Assembly (NCBI GenBank): GCA_009697455.1
Contig: SHUI01000003.1
Coordinates: 1 to 50,126, forward strand
Direction of reading: 5' to 3'
Length of the DNA: 50,126 bases
From: Bryobacterales bacterium
GTDB taxonomy: Bacteria; Acidobacteriota; Terriglobia; Bryobacterales; Bryobacteraceae
In this document: piece after piece, positions 36,939-45,746 of the stretch
Layout: each line of letters starts with the position of its first letter
Position numbering within the stretch: position 1 is the first letter of the stretch
Translations under genes and position numbers: made by a program
The notes under the pieces: generated by a model
What the model saw: the letters and a program-made list of their open reading frames with translations, nothing else
Told to the model about the DNA's origin: nothing
Database searches by the model: none

Positions 36939-37395
36939 CGTTCATCCGAAGATAGACGGTGAGTTGCCCCCGATGATGGATCGAGTGGCTGAATACGAAG
37001 CTTCGTAAGATCGCGATCTTGGGTAGAGTGAGCGTCACCTTTCCGCGCACCACGAGCGACCACGGCTTCATCAAGTCTTCGTCGCTCGCTCCCGCGATTG
37101 CGGCTTTCGCTTCGGCCACACACCTGTCGAAGAGTCCCAGCAACTCTTCCCTCGTCTCCGCCACGGGCGGCCGGGGCGGCGGCCCGCCTTCGGGCATGAT
37201 GTCGAGCGAATCGGTGTTGATTGTGACCGTTGCCCAACCTGCCAGGGTCGCGAGATGATGCGCGAGTTGACTGAAGGTCCATGATTTTTGGTGCGGCTTC
37301 CAGTCGAACTTGTCGCTGGGCACGCGCTCCAGGGACTTCCGAGTGCCCGCCGCTTCTTGCTCGAATTCCGCCAACAACGCCTCGTTGAGTGCCAT
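36880..37395 (-). CDS. DinB family protein
   Basis: HQKSWTFSQLAHHLATLAGWATVTI...FVFSHSIHHRGQLTVYLRMNDVPVPSLYGPSADE. Confidence 0.93.
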   Translation of the reverse strand: MALNEALLAEFEQEAAGTRKSLERVPSDKFDWKPHQKSWTFSQLAHHLATLAGWATVTINTDSLDIMPEGGPPPRPPVAETREELLGLFDRCVAEAKAAIAGASDEDLMKPWSLVVRGKVTLTLPKIAILRSFVFSHSIHHRGQLTVYLRMNDVPVPSLYGPSADEGALGF

Positions 37396-37405
37396 CGAAC
37401 CTTAC

Positions 37406-39007
37406 CTATACGTTCTTCACCGGACGTACCAAGCCACCCGGCGTTCCGTATTTGTGGCGGTGGGCGGTAAACTTCGCCTGACCATATTCGCCGAGTTCGA
37501 CCGTCCCGCGAATGATGCCGGCATCCACCGTGCCGGTGAAATCGTAGCCGAGCCGCGTCCCCTCAATCCGGTGCGAACTCCGGAAGCGGATCTCGTTACC
37601 CTCGACCGTGCCGCGAAGATCGCCCGCGAGGATATCGCCCTGGTGCGTGCCAACCAATTCGCCGCCCTTCTGCTCGAAGACCACGGCGTGCTGCGCGCTG
37701 CCGTAGATGTAGTCGAGTTGAACTTCCCATTGGCCGTCTACATCTGCCGGCTGTCCCGTGGGGCGCGCGGGCCGGTCCATCTTCGGCGGTTTCGCGAGCA
37801 GCGAGTTGATGCGGCTGGCGGCCAGTTTGTCGTCGCCGGGCATCATCATATAGGGCATGATCGTGATGGCACTCGCGGCGTTGTCCCGGCGTCCTCCGGA
37901 GGACCCGCCTACGATGATTCGCGGCGATCCTTCGAGAAGCAATTTCTCGATCTCCTGGCCGGTGATTCCGAGCTTGGCCGCGTCCCACTTGATCACCATG
38001 TGGGGAGCGCGGTTCGACAGCCCTCGCGGCTGAACCACCTGGGTCGTGACGCCATCCACCTTTGTGACGCTCGATGAAATGTGGCCGAGCCAGCCTTCCC
38101 ACTGTTTCCATTCCGCGTCGTGATCGCGTTTTGCCCACATCTCGACCGCCGTAAGCATGCCGACGATCTCTTCTTTCCCCACCTTCAGCGAGCGTCCGAA
38201 CGCATGGTGCGGAGCGCTGTTGAGCCACGCGGCTTGCAGAAGGTCCTTCGGGCCAAGGAGCATGCCCGCGCATTGGGGTCCGCGGATGCACTTGCCACCG
38301 CTGTAGGCGACCATGGTCGCGCCGCGCTTCAAATGGACGTTCGGAATCGTCAAATGCTCGGCTGCGGCGTCGACCAGGACGGGAATATTCTTCGCACGTG
38401 CGATCTTCGAGACGGCTTCCGTACCGAGAGGGCCGTCGTCGCCGTCGCCGGCGAGGATCATGATCATCGCGGTCTTCTCGCTGATCGCGGCTTCAAGCTG
38501 AGCGGGCGTATTGACGTCGATCATTTTCACGCCGAGCATGCGAATGGCGTGGTCGTAGACGTTGCGCGAGTACGAAGGGCAGATCACTTCGCTTTTGAGG
38601 CCCGTGAGATTGGGCAGGCGCTGCATTTTCTCGGGATCGGCGCCGGCGATGCAAGCGGCGGTGGCATGCGTGAGCGCAGCCGCGCAACCCGCCGTTACGA
38701 TACCCCACGGGGCCTGCGTGATCTCAGCCAGACGCTTGCTGACGCCCAACATCAGTTCGTCGATGTGGACGTAGTGGCGCGAAGCTTCTTCCATGGCGCG
38801 TTTCACTTCCGGCAGTGACTGAGAACCGCTGACGATCGTGAACGTGCCTTTGCAGTTGACGATCGGCTTGACGCCGATGGATTCGTAAATGCCGGGTCCG
38901 ACCTTCAGTTCGGCCGCTCCGCCTCCGGGCGCTGCGCTCGTCGCCAACGCCGCAAGCGCGCCACCGCGCTTGAAAAATTCTCTACGCTTAAAAGTTCCGG
39001 TCCGCAT
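37406..39007 (-). CDS. Tat-exported PLP-dependent aminotransferase class V/SelA-like protein
   Basis: FKRREFFKRGGALAALATS signal; YESIGVKPIVNCKGTFTIVSGSQSLPEVKRAMEEA; GIVTAGCAAALTHATAACIAG; YSGGKCIRGPQCAGMLLG. Confidence 0.85.
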   Translation of the reverse strand: MRTGTFKRREFFKRGGALAALATSAAPGGGAAELKVGPGIYESIGVKPIVNCKGTFTIVSGSQSLPEVKRAMEEASRHYVHIDELMLGVSKRLAEITQAPWGIVTAGCAAALTHATAACIAGADPEKMQRLPNLTGLKSEVICPSYSRNVYDHAIRMLGVKMIDVNTPAQLEAAISEKTAMIMILAGDGDDGPLGTEAVSKIARAKNIPVLVDAAAEHLTIPNVHLKRGATMVAYSGGKCIRGPQCAGMLLGPKDLLQAAWLNSAPHHAFGRSLKVGKEEIVGMLTAVEMWAKRDHDAEWKQWEGWLGHISSSVTKVDGVTTQVVQPRGLSNRAPHMVIKWDAAKLGITGQEIEKLLLEGSPRIIVGGSSGGRRDNAASAITIMPYMMMPGDDKLAASRINSLLAKPPKMDRPARPTGQPADVDGQWEVQLDYIYGSAQHAVVFEQKGGELVGTHQGDILAGDLRGTVEGNEIRFRSSHRIEGTRLGYDFTGTVDAGIIRGTVELGEYGQAKFTAHRHKYGTPGGLVRPVKNV

Positions 39008-39102
39008 GTTGACGAGCGTACCGCAAAAAATGCCCCCGCGCCATGCGTTCGGATACTTTCGGCACATTCGGATATAATAATTTGGCTGGAGACGACACAC
39101 AC

Positions 39103-39570
39103 ATGAGACGATTGGCGGGACTGGCGTTACTCTTAACGGCTTTGACCGGGAGCACCATGAATGCGCAACTTGCAACGAAAAAAGCGATGACGCTGGCGGC
39201 GGCGAAGCAGATTGCGGCCGCGGCGGAAGCGGAAGCGGCGAAGAACAAGTGGACCATGGTGATCGCCGTGATCGACGACGGCGGTAACCTGGTATACCTC
39301 GAACGAATGGACGGCACGCAGATCGGCAGCGTGGATGTCGCCATCCAGAAGGCGCAGAGCGCGGTCAAGTTCAAGAGGCCCACCAAGGTGTTCGAGGAGG
39401 CTCTCAAGGGCGGACGTCAGGCGATTCTCCGATTGCCCGGCGCCCTTCCAGTCGAAGGTGGTGTGCCGATCATTGTGGACGGCCAGGTCATCGGCGCGAT
39501 CGGTGTAAGCGGCGCGCAGTCGACCGAAGACGGCCAGTGCGCGGCCGCGGGAATAGCCGCGCTGAAGTAA
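39103..39570 (+). CDS. GlcG/HbpS-family heme-binding-like protein
   Basis: KKAMTLAAAKQIAAAAEAEAAKNKWTMVIAVIDDGGNLVYLERMDGTQIGSVDVAIQKAQSAVKFKRPTK. Confidence 0.93.
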   Translation: MRRLAGLALLLTALTGSTMNAQLATKKAMTLAAAKQIAAAAEAEAAKNKWTMVIAVIDDGGNLVYLERMDGTQIGSVDVAIQKAQSAVKFKRPTKVFEEALKGGRQAILRLPGALPVEGGVPIIVDGQVIGAIGVSGAQSTEDGQCAAAGIAALK

Positions 39571-39650
39571 GCGGCAGAGACCCGCAGGCGTCACGCGACA
39601 GCCCGGTGTCGTCGTCGTCTCACGCGGACCTGCGGGCTCGAAGATGAACG

Positions 39651-39944
39651 GTGACGGCGGGTCCTTACATCGATACCAGCGCCTTGGCGAAATGGTACTT
39701 GAGCGAGGCGCGTTCCGAGGAGTTCGAAGCCTTTATTCGCCGGCTTGGCCCGCCGCCGCCGGGCGGCGCGGTCGAGATTCAAGGCGCTTTGAAGGATTTG
39801 CCTCCGCGGAGCCTGGATGCGGCCGTCCTCGCCGCCTCGCGAGCGTTCAGGTTCCCGCCTTCACTCAGCGAAGCCCCGAGGTGTCAAGGAACTCCTTCGC
39901 CACATCCGCCACGGAGCGATGCTCTCCATCGGCTTTGTAGTTGA
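39651..39944 (+). pseudogene. PIN-domain (VapC-like) remnant, internally deleted
   Basis: YIDTSALAKWYLSEARSEEFEAFI joined directly to SLDAAVLAASRAF, missing the PIN middle. Confidence 0.5.
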
Positions 39945-40752
39945 GCGCCTGCATGGCGGAGTTAGTGATTTTCCCGGAAAGCCCGAGCAGCGCCTCTCGC
40001 AGCCCGGGCGTCCGAAGCATTGAATCCCGCCGGACGGCGATCGCGACTTCGTACGGCGGAAAAGCATGTTTGTCGTCGCGCAGCGCCTGGAGGTCAAGTT
40101 TTGACAGCAGACCATCGGTGGCGTTTGCCGCAATCATCGTCACCTGCCCCTGATCGAGCGCCTTGTAAAGAAGGCCCAGGTCCATGATCTTGGGCCGGCC
40201 GCGCCATCGAAGGCCATACGTCTTGTTCAACGCCGGCAATCCGTCCGCCCGCTGTTCAAATTCATAGCCGGCGCCGAGAATCCAGCCGTCATTTGCTCGG
40301 GCGGCGTCGCTGAGACTTTCGATCTTCCTGCCGCGGGCGTCGGATCCCCTCACAACCAATGCGAATCCATTATCGATACCTATAGGGTCGAGCCACTCGA
40401 TCTGGAAGTCGCGCAGATAGGCGGATCGCACCCGCGCGAGAACGTCCGACGGCCCGCTTGTCACGGACTCCTTGAGAATGGCCGCAAGCGCCGTGCCCGT
40501 GTACTCGGGATACAGGTCGATTTCACCGTTACGGAGTGCCTGATGCGCCAGCAGCGTGCCGCCCAGATTCAAACGCCTCTCTACCGGAAGGTGTAGCCGG
40601 CGCTCCAGGTATTGCGCGATGATTTCCCCCAGAATCACCTGTTCGGTGAAGTTCTTCGATCCGATTCGGATCGGACGCGTGCTTCCCGATGGAGCGCATC
40701 CGCCCAGTGCCAAGAGAACTATCAACGCGGCGACAGCTTTCGTTCTATCCAT
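39865..40752 (-). CDS. Osmoprotectant/glycine-betaine-type ABC transporter substrate-binding lipoprotein
   Basis: LLALGGCAPSG lipobox; IRIGSKNFTEQVILGEIIAQYLE; EIDLYPEYTGTALAAIL. Confidence 0.93.
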   Translation of the reverse strand: MDRTKAVAALIVLLALGGCAPSGSTRPIRIGSKNFTEQVILGEIIAQYLERRLHLPVERRLNLGGTLLAHQALRNGEIDLYPEYTGTALAAILKESVTSGPSDVLARVRSAYLRDFQIEWLDPIGIDNGFALVVRGSDARGRKIESLSDAARANDGWILGAGYEFEQRADGLPALNKTYGLRWRGRPKIMDLGLLYKALDQGQVTMIAANATDGLLSKLDLQALRDDKHAFPPYEVAIAVRRDSMLRTPGLREALLGLSGKITNSAMQALNYKADGEHRSVADVAKEFLDTSGLR

Positions 40753-41339
40753 CCCAATCCCCAATCCGCCAGGAGCGCGAGGACCGCCGAAGGAATCGCT
40801 CCCGCCAGAATCTGCTCCGCATCCACGGAGGCCACTCCTCGAAAAATGAAAACTCCCAGGCCGCCGCCGCCGATCGCGGCCGCGATCGCGGCCGTTCCGA
40901 CGGTTGTTACCGTCGCGACCCGAATACCGGCGAGGATGGTCGGCGCGGCCAGCGGCAATTGCACCTGCCGAAGCAACTGGCCGTCCGTCATCCCCATCGC
41001 CGCCGCCGACTCGCACACGCCGGGATCGACACTCGTAATGCCAACGAAGGTGTTCCGCAAAATCGGCAGCAGCGCGTACAGAAAGAGGGACACGACCGCC
41101 GTTCGCTGCCCGATTCCGCCAATCCAGGGAATGGGAATCAGAAAACCGAACAACGCCAGGCTGGGGATGGTTTGCATCACACTCGCCATCCCCAGAACCC
41201 ACCGCCTTGCGCCCGTGCGGCGGGTCAGGAGAATTCCCACGGGAACTCCCGCCAGAATTGCAAGCAGCATGGCGCTTCCCACAAGCGTCAGGTGCTCGGC
41301 GATGAGATGCGGAATGTCGTTCGCCAAATCGGATCGCAT
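40722..41339 (-). CDS. Osmoprotectant ABC transporter permease
   Basis: LAGVPVGILLTRRTG; MQTIPSLALFGFLIPI; LYALLPILRNTFVGI; GMTDGQLLRQVQLPLAAPTILAGIRVATV. Confidence 0.93.
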   Translation of the reverse strand: MRSDLANDIPHLIAEHLTLVGSAMLLAILAGVPVGILLTRRTGARRWVLGMASVMQTIPSLALFGFLIPIPWIGGIGQRTAVVSLFLYALLPILRNTFVGITSVDPGVCESAAAMGMTDGQLLRQVQLPLAAPTILAGIRVATVTTVGTAAIAAAIGGGGLGVFIFRGVASVDAEQILAGAIPSAVLALLADWGLGWIERKLSPR

Positions 41340-41344
41340 GGGGT

Positions 41345-42067
41345 TCAGAGACAGGCGAGGAAGGCGCGTGCATCCGGCGACCCGGCGTTCGCGAACTCCG
41401 CGGCGCGAGTGATTAGCTCCAGCCGGCCATTGACCAGGAGTGCGATTCGGCTCCCCAAGCGGAGAGCTTCGCGGATATCGTGAGTCACAAAGATCGAAGT
41501 CTTCCCAAAATCGGCTTGCCAGGCGAGGAATTGCTGTTGCAGTTCGAACCGCGTTACTGGATCGAGGGCACCGAATGGCTCGTCGAAGAGCAAGAGCGGC
41601 GGATTCGCGGCCAGCGCCCGGGCTACGCCGATCCTCTGGCGCTGCCCCCCGGAAAGCTGCCTTGGGTAGCGGGTCCGAAATTCGGCGGCCGGCATCCCGA
41701 CGCTTTCCAATAGTTGATCGACGCGTTGTTTCACGACCGGTTCCTTCCAACCCTCCAGCCTGGGGATCAAACCGACGTTCTGGGCCACGGTGTAGTGCGG
41801 AAACAGTCCGGCATCCTGAATCACGTAACCGATTCCGCGCTTGAGAGCGACCGGGTCCCAGTCCAGCGTGGACCGGCCGCCGACCAGAACTTGCCCGCGA
41901 GTTGGAAACAGCATTCCGTTTGTCAGCTTCAGAGCCGTGCTCTTGCCTGATCCGCTTCGGCCGAGCAGCACGAGCGTCTCTCCCGTCTCCACCGAAAGGC
42001 TGATTCCGGCGAGGATTTGCTTACCGGCGATCTCGTAGTCGACATTGCGAAACTCGACCAGTGGCAT
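41345..42067 (-). CDS. Osmoprotectant ABC transporter ATP-binding protein
   Basis: LLGRSGSGKSTALKLTNGM Walker A; RYPRQLSGGQRQRIGVARALAANPPLLLFDEPFGALDP. Confidence 0.95.
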   Translation of the reverse strand: MPLVEFRNVDYEIAGKQILAGISLSVETGETLVLLGRSGSGKSTALKLTNGMLFPTRGQVLVGGRSTLDWDPVALKRGIGYVIQDAGLFPHYTVAQNVGLIPRLEGWKEPVVKQRVDQLLESVGMPAAEFRTRYPRQLSGGQRQRIGVARALAANPPLLLFDEPFGALDPVTRFELQQQFLAWQADFGKTSIFVTHDIREALRLGSRIALLVNGRLELITRAAEFANAGSPDARAFLACL

Positions 42068-42297
42068 GACACCGCATTATTCCACATCCGCCACTGGGAA
42101 GACTCGCAGAATTCCGCGGGGTCAGGACGTTGACGATGGAGTCGGCAGGCTTCGCGGGCTCGCGACCTCAATAATACCGCTGGTCCGAAACCTTTGGCAG
42201 CACCACTCCAAGGTCAAGCCCGCGCGCTGTGAACCGCACGGGAGTGCCGACGCTCGACAGCGTTACGGAAACTGCGAGCGGCCCGTTGGGACGCCCC

Positions 42298-43524
42298 TCA
42301 AGAGGTGTGCTGGTTCGATCCCAGGTTGGACGACTTGTTCGTCCACGTCACGGGATTGGGAAGCGAAAAGGACGCACGGAACGCGCCAATACCAGCGCTC
42401 CCGGCTCCGTTGTCGAGCGTATACGATCCGGCGGACAGCGCTTGCGGGATGTCTGCCGCGTAGTAACCCTCAGCCTTTCGATCGACCTGCTGGATCCCGC
42501 GCGGTCCCGACAATGCCAGAGTCCCCGGATCGAGAGGCGAGGCAATTTGGGGCACGGATCCTATCGCGTCGACGTTTCCTTCAAGGCAGGTTCCCGCGGG
42601 CGGTAACCCGAGGATGTTCAGCGACCGGAGCATAGAGGCGGTGTCGAGCCGGGCGAAGCTTGCGCGCACGGCAGCGGTTGCACTCGCGGCGTTGCTCTCA
42701 ACCTGGATGGCGGCCGTGCGCAGGGCAATGCCCGACGCCAGTTGATCGAGTTCCGCGCCCGTAAGTCCCGTGGCATCCCGGCAGCGCCCGTCCGAAGCGA
42801 TCGCCAACGTCCCAGTGTTGCTGACCGCGCCCTCGGCCGGAATGTTCACAACCTGGCGGTTCGGATCTCCTGCGACGACCACGAGCGGCGCATAGCAGCC
42901 TTCGATCCCTTGCGGCACTTCGAAAACGATCTGGTCGACACCCGGGCAACATCTGGAGCGGCCTTTGTAGCGCACTTTCGCGGCCTGGAACCCGATGCGC
43001 ACGGTTAGAGGGATGTTCAGATCACCCGGCAGCGGGCGCACCGATTCCGGCCCATCCACCGGACCGAGTCCGGTTCCCCAAAGCGTCACAACCTGCCCAG
43101 GCCGCGCCGGCGCGAGGATCGTGTTGACAGGCTGTCTGGCTTCCGTCTCGAAGTTTTGCACCACCGCTGGACCGGAGCCCGTCTGGCTGAGAGTGAAGAT
43201 GCCGAAGTTCCGCTGCACTACGTCGATTGAGGCCGGCGCGCTGGTCTGTCCGCGAGCCGTCACGGTAAGTTGCGCCCTTCCCAGCCGGGCGCACCGAGGT
43301 CCCGTCGAGTTCGAGCGGAAGAGGATAGGCGGCCTGCACGAGGCGCTCCGGCCCAGGTTCTTTCCGAAGACAACAACCAGGGATCCCCGCGCCAGTCCGG
43401 AATTGAGATGGCCCGGCGGAGTGTAGCTCGCGGCGCTGCGAACCCCGCCCTCGAATATTACCGGTTGCGCGACCGCGACGGAAGCGAGCGCGAGAACAGT
43501 AAAGAACGGAACGGCTCGTGTCAT
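42298..43524 (-). CDS. TIGR03437-like Solibacter-type secreted protein
   Basis: VRSAASYTPPGHLNSGLARGSLVVVFGKNLG; VTLWGTGLGPVDGPES; VRYKGRSRCCPGVDQIVFEVPQGIEGCYAPLVV. Confidence 0.85.
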   Translation of the reverse strand: MTRAVPFFTVLALASVAVAQPVIFEGGVRSAASYTPPGHLNSGLARGSLVVVFGKNLGRSASCRPPILFRSNSTGPRCARLGRAQLTVTARGQTSAPASIDVVQRNFGIFTLSQTGSGPAVVQNFETEARQPVNTILAPARPGQVVTLWGTGLGPVDGPESVRPLPGDLNIPLTVRIGFQAAKVRYKGRSRCCPGVDQIVFEVPQGIEGCYAPLVVVAGDPNRQVVNIPAEGAVSNTGTLAIASDGRCRDATGLTGAELDQLASGIALRTAAIQVESNAASATAAVRASFARLDTASMLRSLNILGLPPAGTCLEGNVDAIGSVPQIASPLDPGTLALSGPRGIQQVDRKAEGYYAADIPQALSAGSYTLDNGAGSAGIGAFRASFSLPNPVTWTNKSSNLGSNQHTS

Positions 43525-43582
43525 GACGGACGTACGCGTTGACCGCTCAATCGGATTATCGCGGGCGTTTTGGCGGTTCCGG

Positions 43583-44308
43583 TCATAGCCCAAACAGGTT
43601 TGTCTGAAGCTTGACGTACCCTTGCTCGCGCGCCCAGAGGTCGAGCGGGATCATCGCCAGTTCGTCCACCTGCGGGACCGCAAGCGCGTTCCGGGTGAGA
43701 TCGACGCACGTAAGGTAGATGCGGCATTTTTCGCAGGCCTCGACGCGCACCGCCTCGAACTGCTCCGCCGTGTAGATCGCCAATCCCTTCGCGCTCTGCT
43801 CGCCGCACGCAGGACACTCGATTCGCGGGAATTGCCACTCAAGCGAGCACAGCGAACAGAGCAGCGTGCGCTTTGCGCCGTGACCTTCCGGCCGCAGTAC
43901 GCCCACGCCCGGCCTCGAACCGCAGCGAGGGCACAGGCGTGCAGAGGAACCGGCAGGCGAAACCGCCTGCCCCACCCAGTCGAGCCGCTCCATGTAAGGT
44001 TGCAGCAGCGCATTCGCGAGGAACGTTTCCGCGGGCGTTCCGGCGGCGGTCAGGATACTGCGCCAGTGAGCGTTTCCGCGCGCGCGAACCTCGGCCACCG
44101 CGACTGCGAGCGGCGCCGGTCCGAAGCTTTCCACCACGGAAAGCAACTCCGGCATGCGATCGGCGAGATGGTCGAAATCCTCGCGAACGGTGCTCTGGAA
44201 TTGCGCGATTCGAATGTAGAATTCGAGAACCTCACGCGCGAAAGCGTGAACGGCCAGCAACTCCGACGCGCGCTCGATGCGCCGGCCGATGGGTACTAGC
44301 GCTTCCAC
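43583..44308 (-). CDS. fdhE: Formate dehydrogenase accessory protein FdhE
   Basis: Paired CxxC motifs LCPRCGSRPGVGVL, LLCSLCSLEW, CPACGEQSAKGLAIYTAEQFEAVRVEACEKCRIYL; follows FDH operon. Confidence 0.9.
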   Translation of the reverse strand: MEALVPIGRRIERASELLAVHAFAREVLEFYIRIAQFQSTVREDFDHLADRMPELLSVVESFGPAPLAVAVAEVRARGNAHWRSILTAAGTPAETFLANALLQPYMERLDWVGQAVSPAGSSARLCPRCGSRPGVGVLRPEGHGAKRTLLCSLCSLEWQFPRIECPACGEQSAKGLAIYTAEQFEAVRVEACEKCRIYLTCVDLTRNALAVPQVDELAMIPLDLWAREQGYVKLQTNLFGL

Positions 44309-44892
44309 AACGGATGGTGCGTCCGCGCCCACTCCTCGGACACCTCGCCTCGGACAATGGACGTGAATCCGCCGCGCACCACCGCCGTACCCATGTAGAC
44401 GTGAATGATGAAGCCGCCAATGGTCGCAAGCGCCGCGCTCACGTGCACCAGTACGGCCCAATGACGGAGCCACCGCAGGCTCCACGGAATCGACGACGTG
44501 AACCACATCGCTACACCCGAGATCAGCAGCAGGACGCCGCCCAGAAACATCAACCAGAACAGATACTTCTGCCCCGCGTTGTAGCGGCCGACAGGCGGCA
44601 GGTGTTTGTCTTCATTCCGAACGTAGTGTCCAATGGCCCGGCCCCATGCCCGGTCGCCCTCGGTGATGCGCATGTCCGAGGCCCACATCACGTACATCAG
44701 CACCGTCGCCGCAACAAACACAAGGCCCGCCCACGGATGCCACTCGCGCGATGTCGTCCCGCCGCCAAGCACCACGGCAAGCCAATAAAGCTTCGGCGTG
44801 TAGAACGCCAATCCCGTAAGGAGCAGGTACACATAAGCGAAAGCCGCCACCCAATGCACGATGCGTTCCTTGAACGTGTAGCGGAGAATCAT
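44296..44892 (-). CDS. Formate dehydrogenase cytochrome b556 (gamma) subunit
   Basis: YTFKERIVHWVAAFAYVYLLLTGLAFY; PVGRYNAGQKYLFWLMFLGGVLLLISGV. Confidence 0.93.
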   Translation of the reverse strand: MILRYTFKERIVHWVAAFAYVYLLLTGLAFYTPKLYWLAVVLGGGTTSREWHPWAGLVFVAATVLMYVMWASDMRITEGDRAWGRAIGHYVRNEDKHLPPVGRYNAGQKYLFWLMFLGGVLLLISGVAMWFTSSIPWSLRWLRHWAVLVHVSAALATIGGFIIHVYMGTAVVRGGFTSIVRGEVSEEWARTHHPLWKR

Positions 44893-45746
44893 GAGTCCTT
44901 TCCGTGAGCGTGCTTGGCACCGTATTTCAGATAGTGTATCGCCGTCGCCACAATGCCACCGATCATGGCAATATTCCCCAACCATTTCAGGGGAGCTTTC
45001 CAGAATGAAACCGCCAGCGGAATCGACGGATTCGAAGGCAGCCCGTAAAGTTCAGGCTGGTCCGCATGTGCCAGCACCGTCACTACGCTGGTGCCGCCCA
45101 CGCCCGGCGGATCGTACACACCCGCCTCTCGAAAGCCGCTCTCCCGCAACTGATCCACGCGCTTCGCCGCAACCTCAAGAAGCTGCTCTTTAGTCCCGAA
45201 CTGGAGGCAACCTGTGGGGCACGCTTTGATGCAGGCCGGTTCCAGGCCCACCGCGACGCGGTCCACGCACATCGTGCATTTGTAGACCGTCTTCGTTTTC
45301 GAACTCAGTTTCGGAATGTTGAAGGGACATCCCGCCATGCAGTATCCGCAGCCGATGCATTGATCCTGCTGAAAATCGACGATGCCGTTCACGTACTGCA
45401 CGATCGCGCCGGGCGCGGGACACGCCTTCAGGCACCCAGGATCGCCGCAATGCATGCACTGATCCTTGCGCATGAACCAGTGGAATCCGCCCGCATCCTC
45501 GAACTCGCTGAACCGTATCAGATTCCAGAAATTCGCCGTCGTGTCGGGCATCGTCTGATAGGTGCCGATCTGAACGGTGGTCTCGGGAGGCAGATCGTTC
45601 CATTGCTGGCAGGCCACTTCACAGGCCTTGCAGCCGATACATGTCGTGGTGTCGATGTACTTCGCGAGAACGGGCGTGTCACGAATTCCCGGCGGAGGCG
45701 CCGCGGACGCCGAAATGCGCTTCAACTCAAGCGTGTTGCCCGCCAT
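44889..45746 (-). CDS. Formate dehydrogenase iron-sulfur (beta) subunit
   Basis: Multiple 4Fe-4S motifs CIGCKACEVACQQWNDLP, CMHCGDPGCLKACP, CIGCGYCMAGCPFNIP; C-terminal TM helix. Confidence 0.96.
   Translation of the reverse strand: MAGNTLELKRISASAAPPPGIRDTPVLAKYIDTTTCIGCKACEVACQQWNDLPPETTVQIGTYQTMPDTTANFWNLIRFSEFEDAGGFHWFMRKDQCMHCGDPGCLKACPAPGAIVQYVNGIVDFQQDQCIGCGYCMAGCPFNIPKLSSKTKTVYKCTMCVDRVAVGLEPACIKACPTGCLQFGTKEQLLEVAAKRVDQLRESGFREAGVYDPPGVGGTSVVTVLAHADQPELYGLPSNPSIPLAVSFWKAPLKWLGNIAMIGGIVATAIHYLKYGAKHAHGKDS

Noticed and set aside
37406-39007. SelA-like PLP protein as the selenocysteine synthase serving the FDH selenoprotein
   Set aside because: It carries a Tat-type signal and an extra C-terminal beta domain and resembles exported aminotransferase class V/SelA-like proteins, not cytoplasmic SelA; no selB/selC is next to it.
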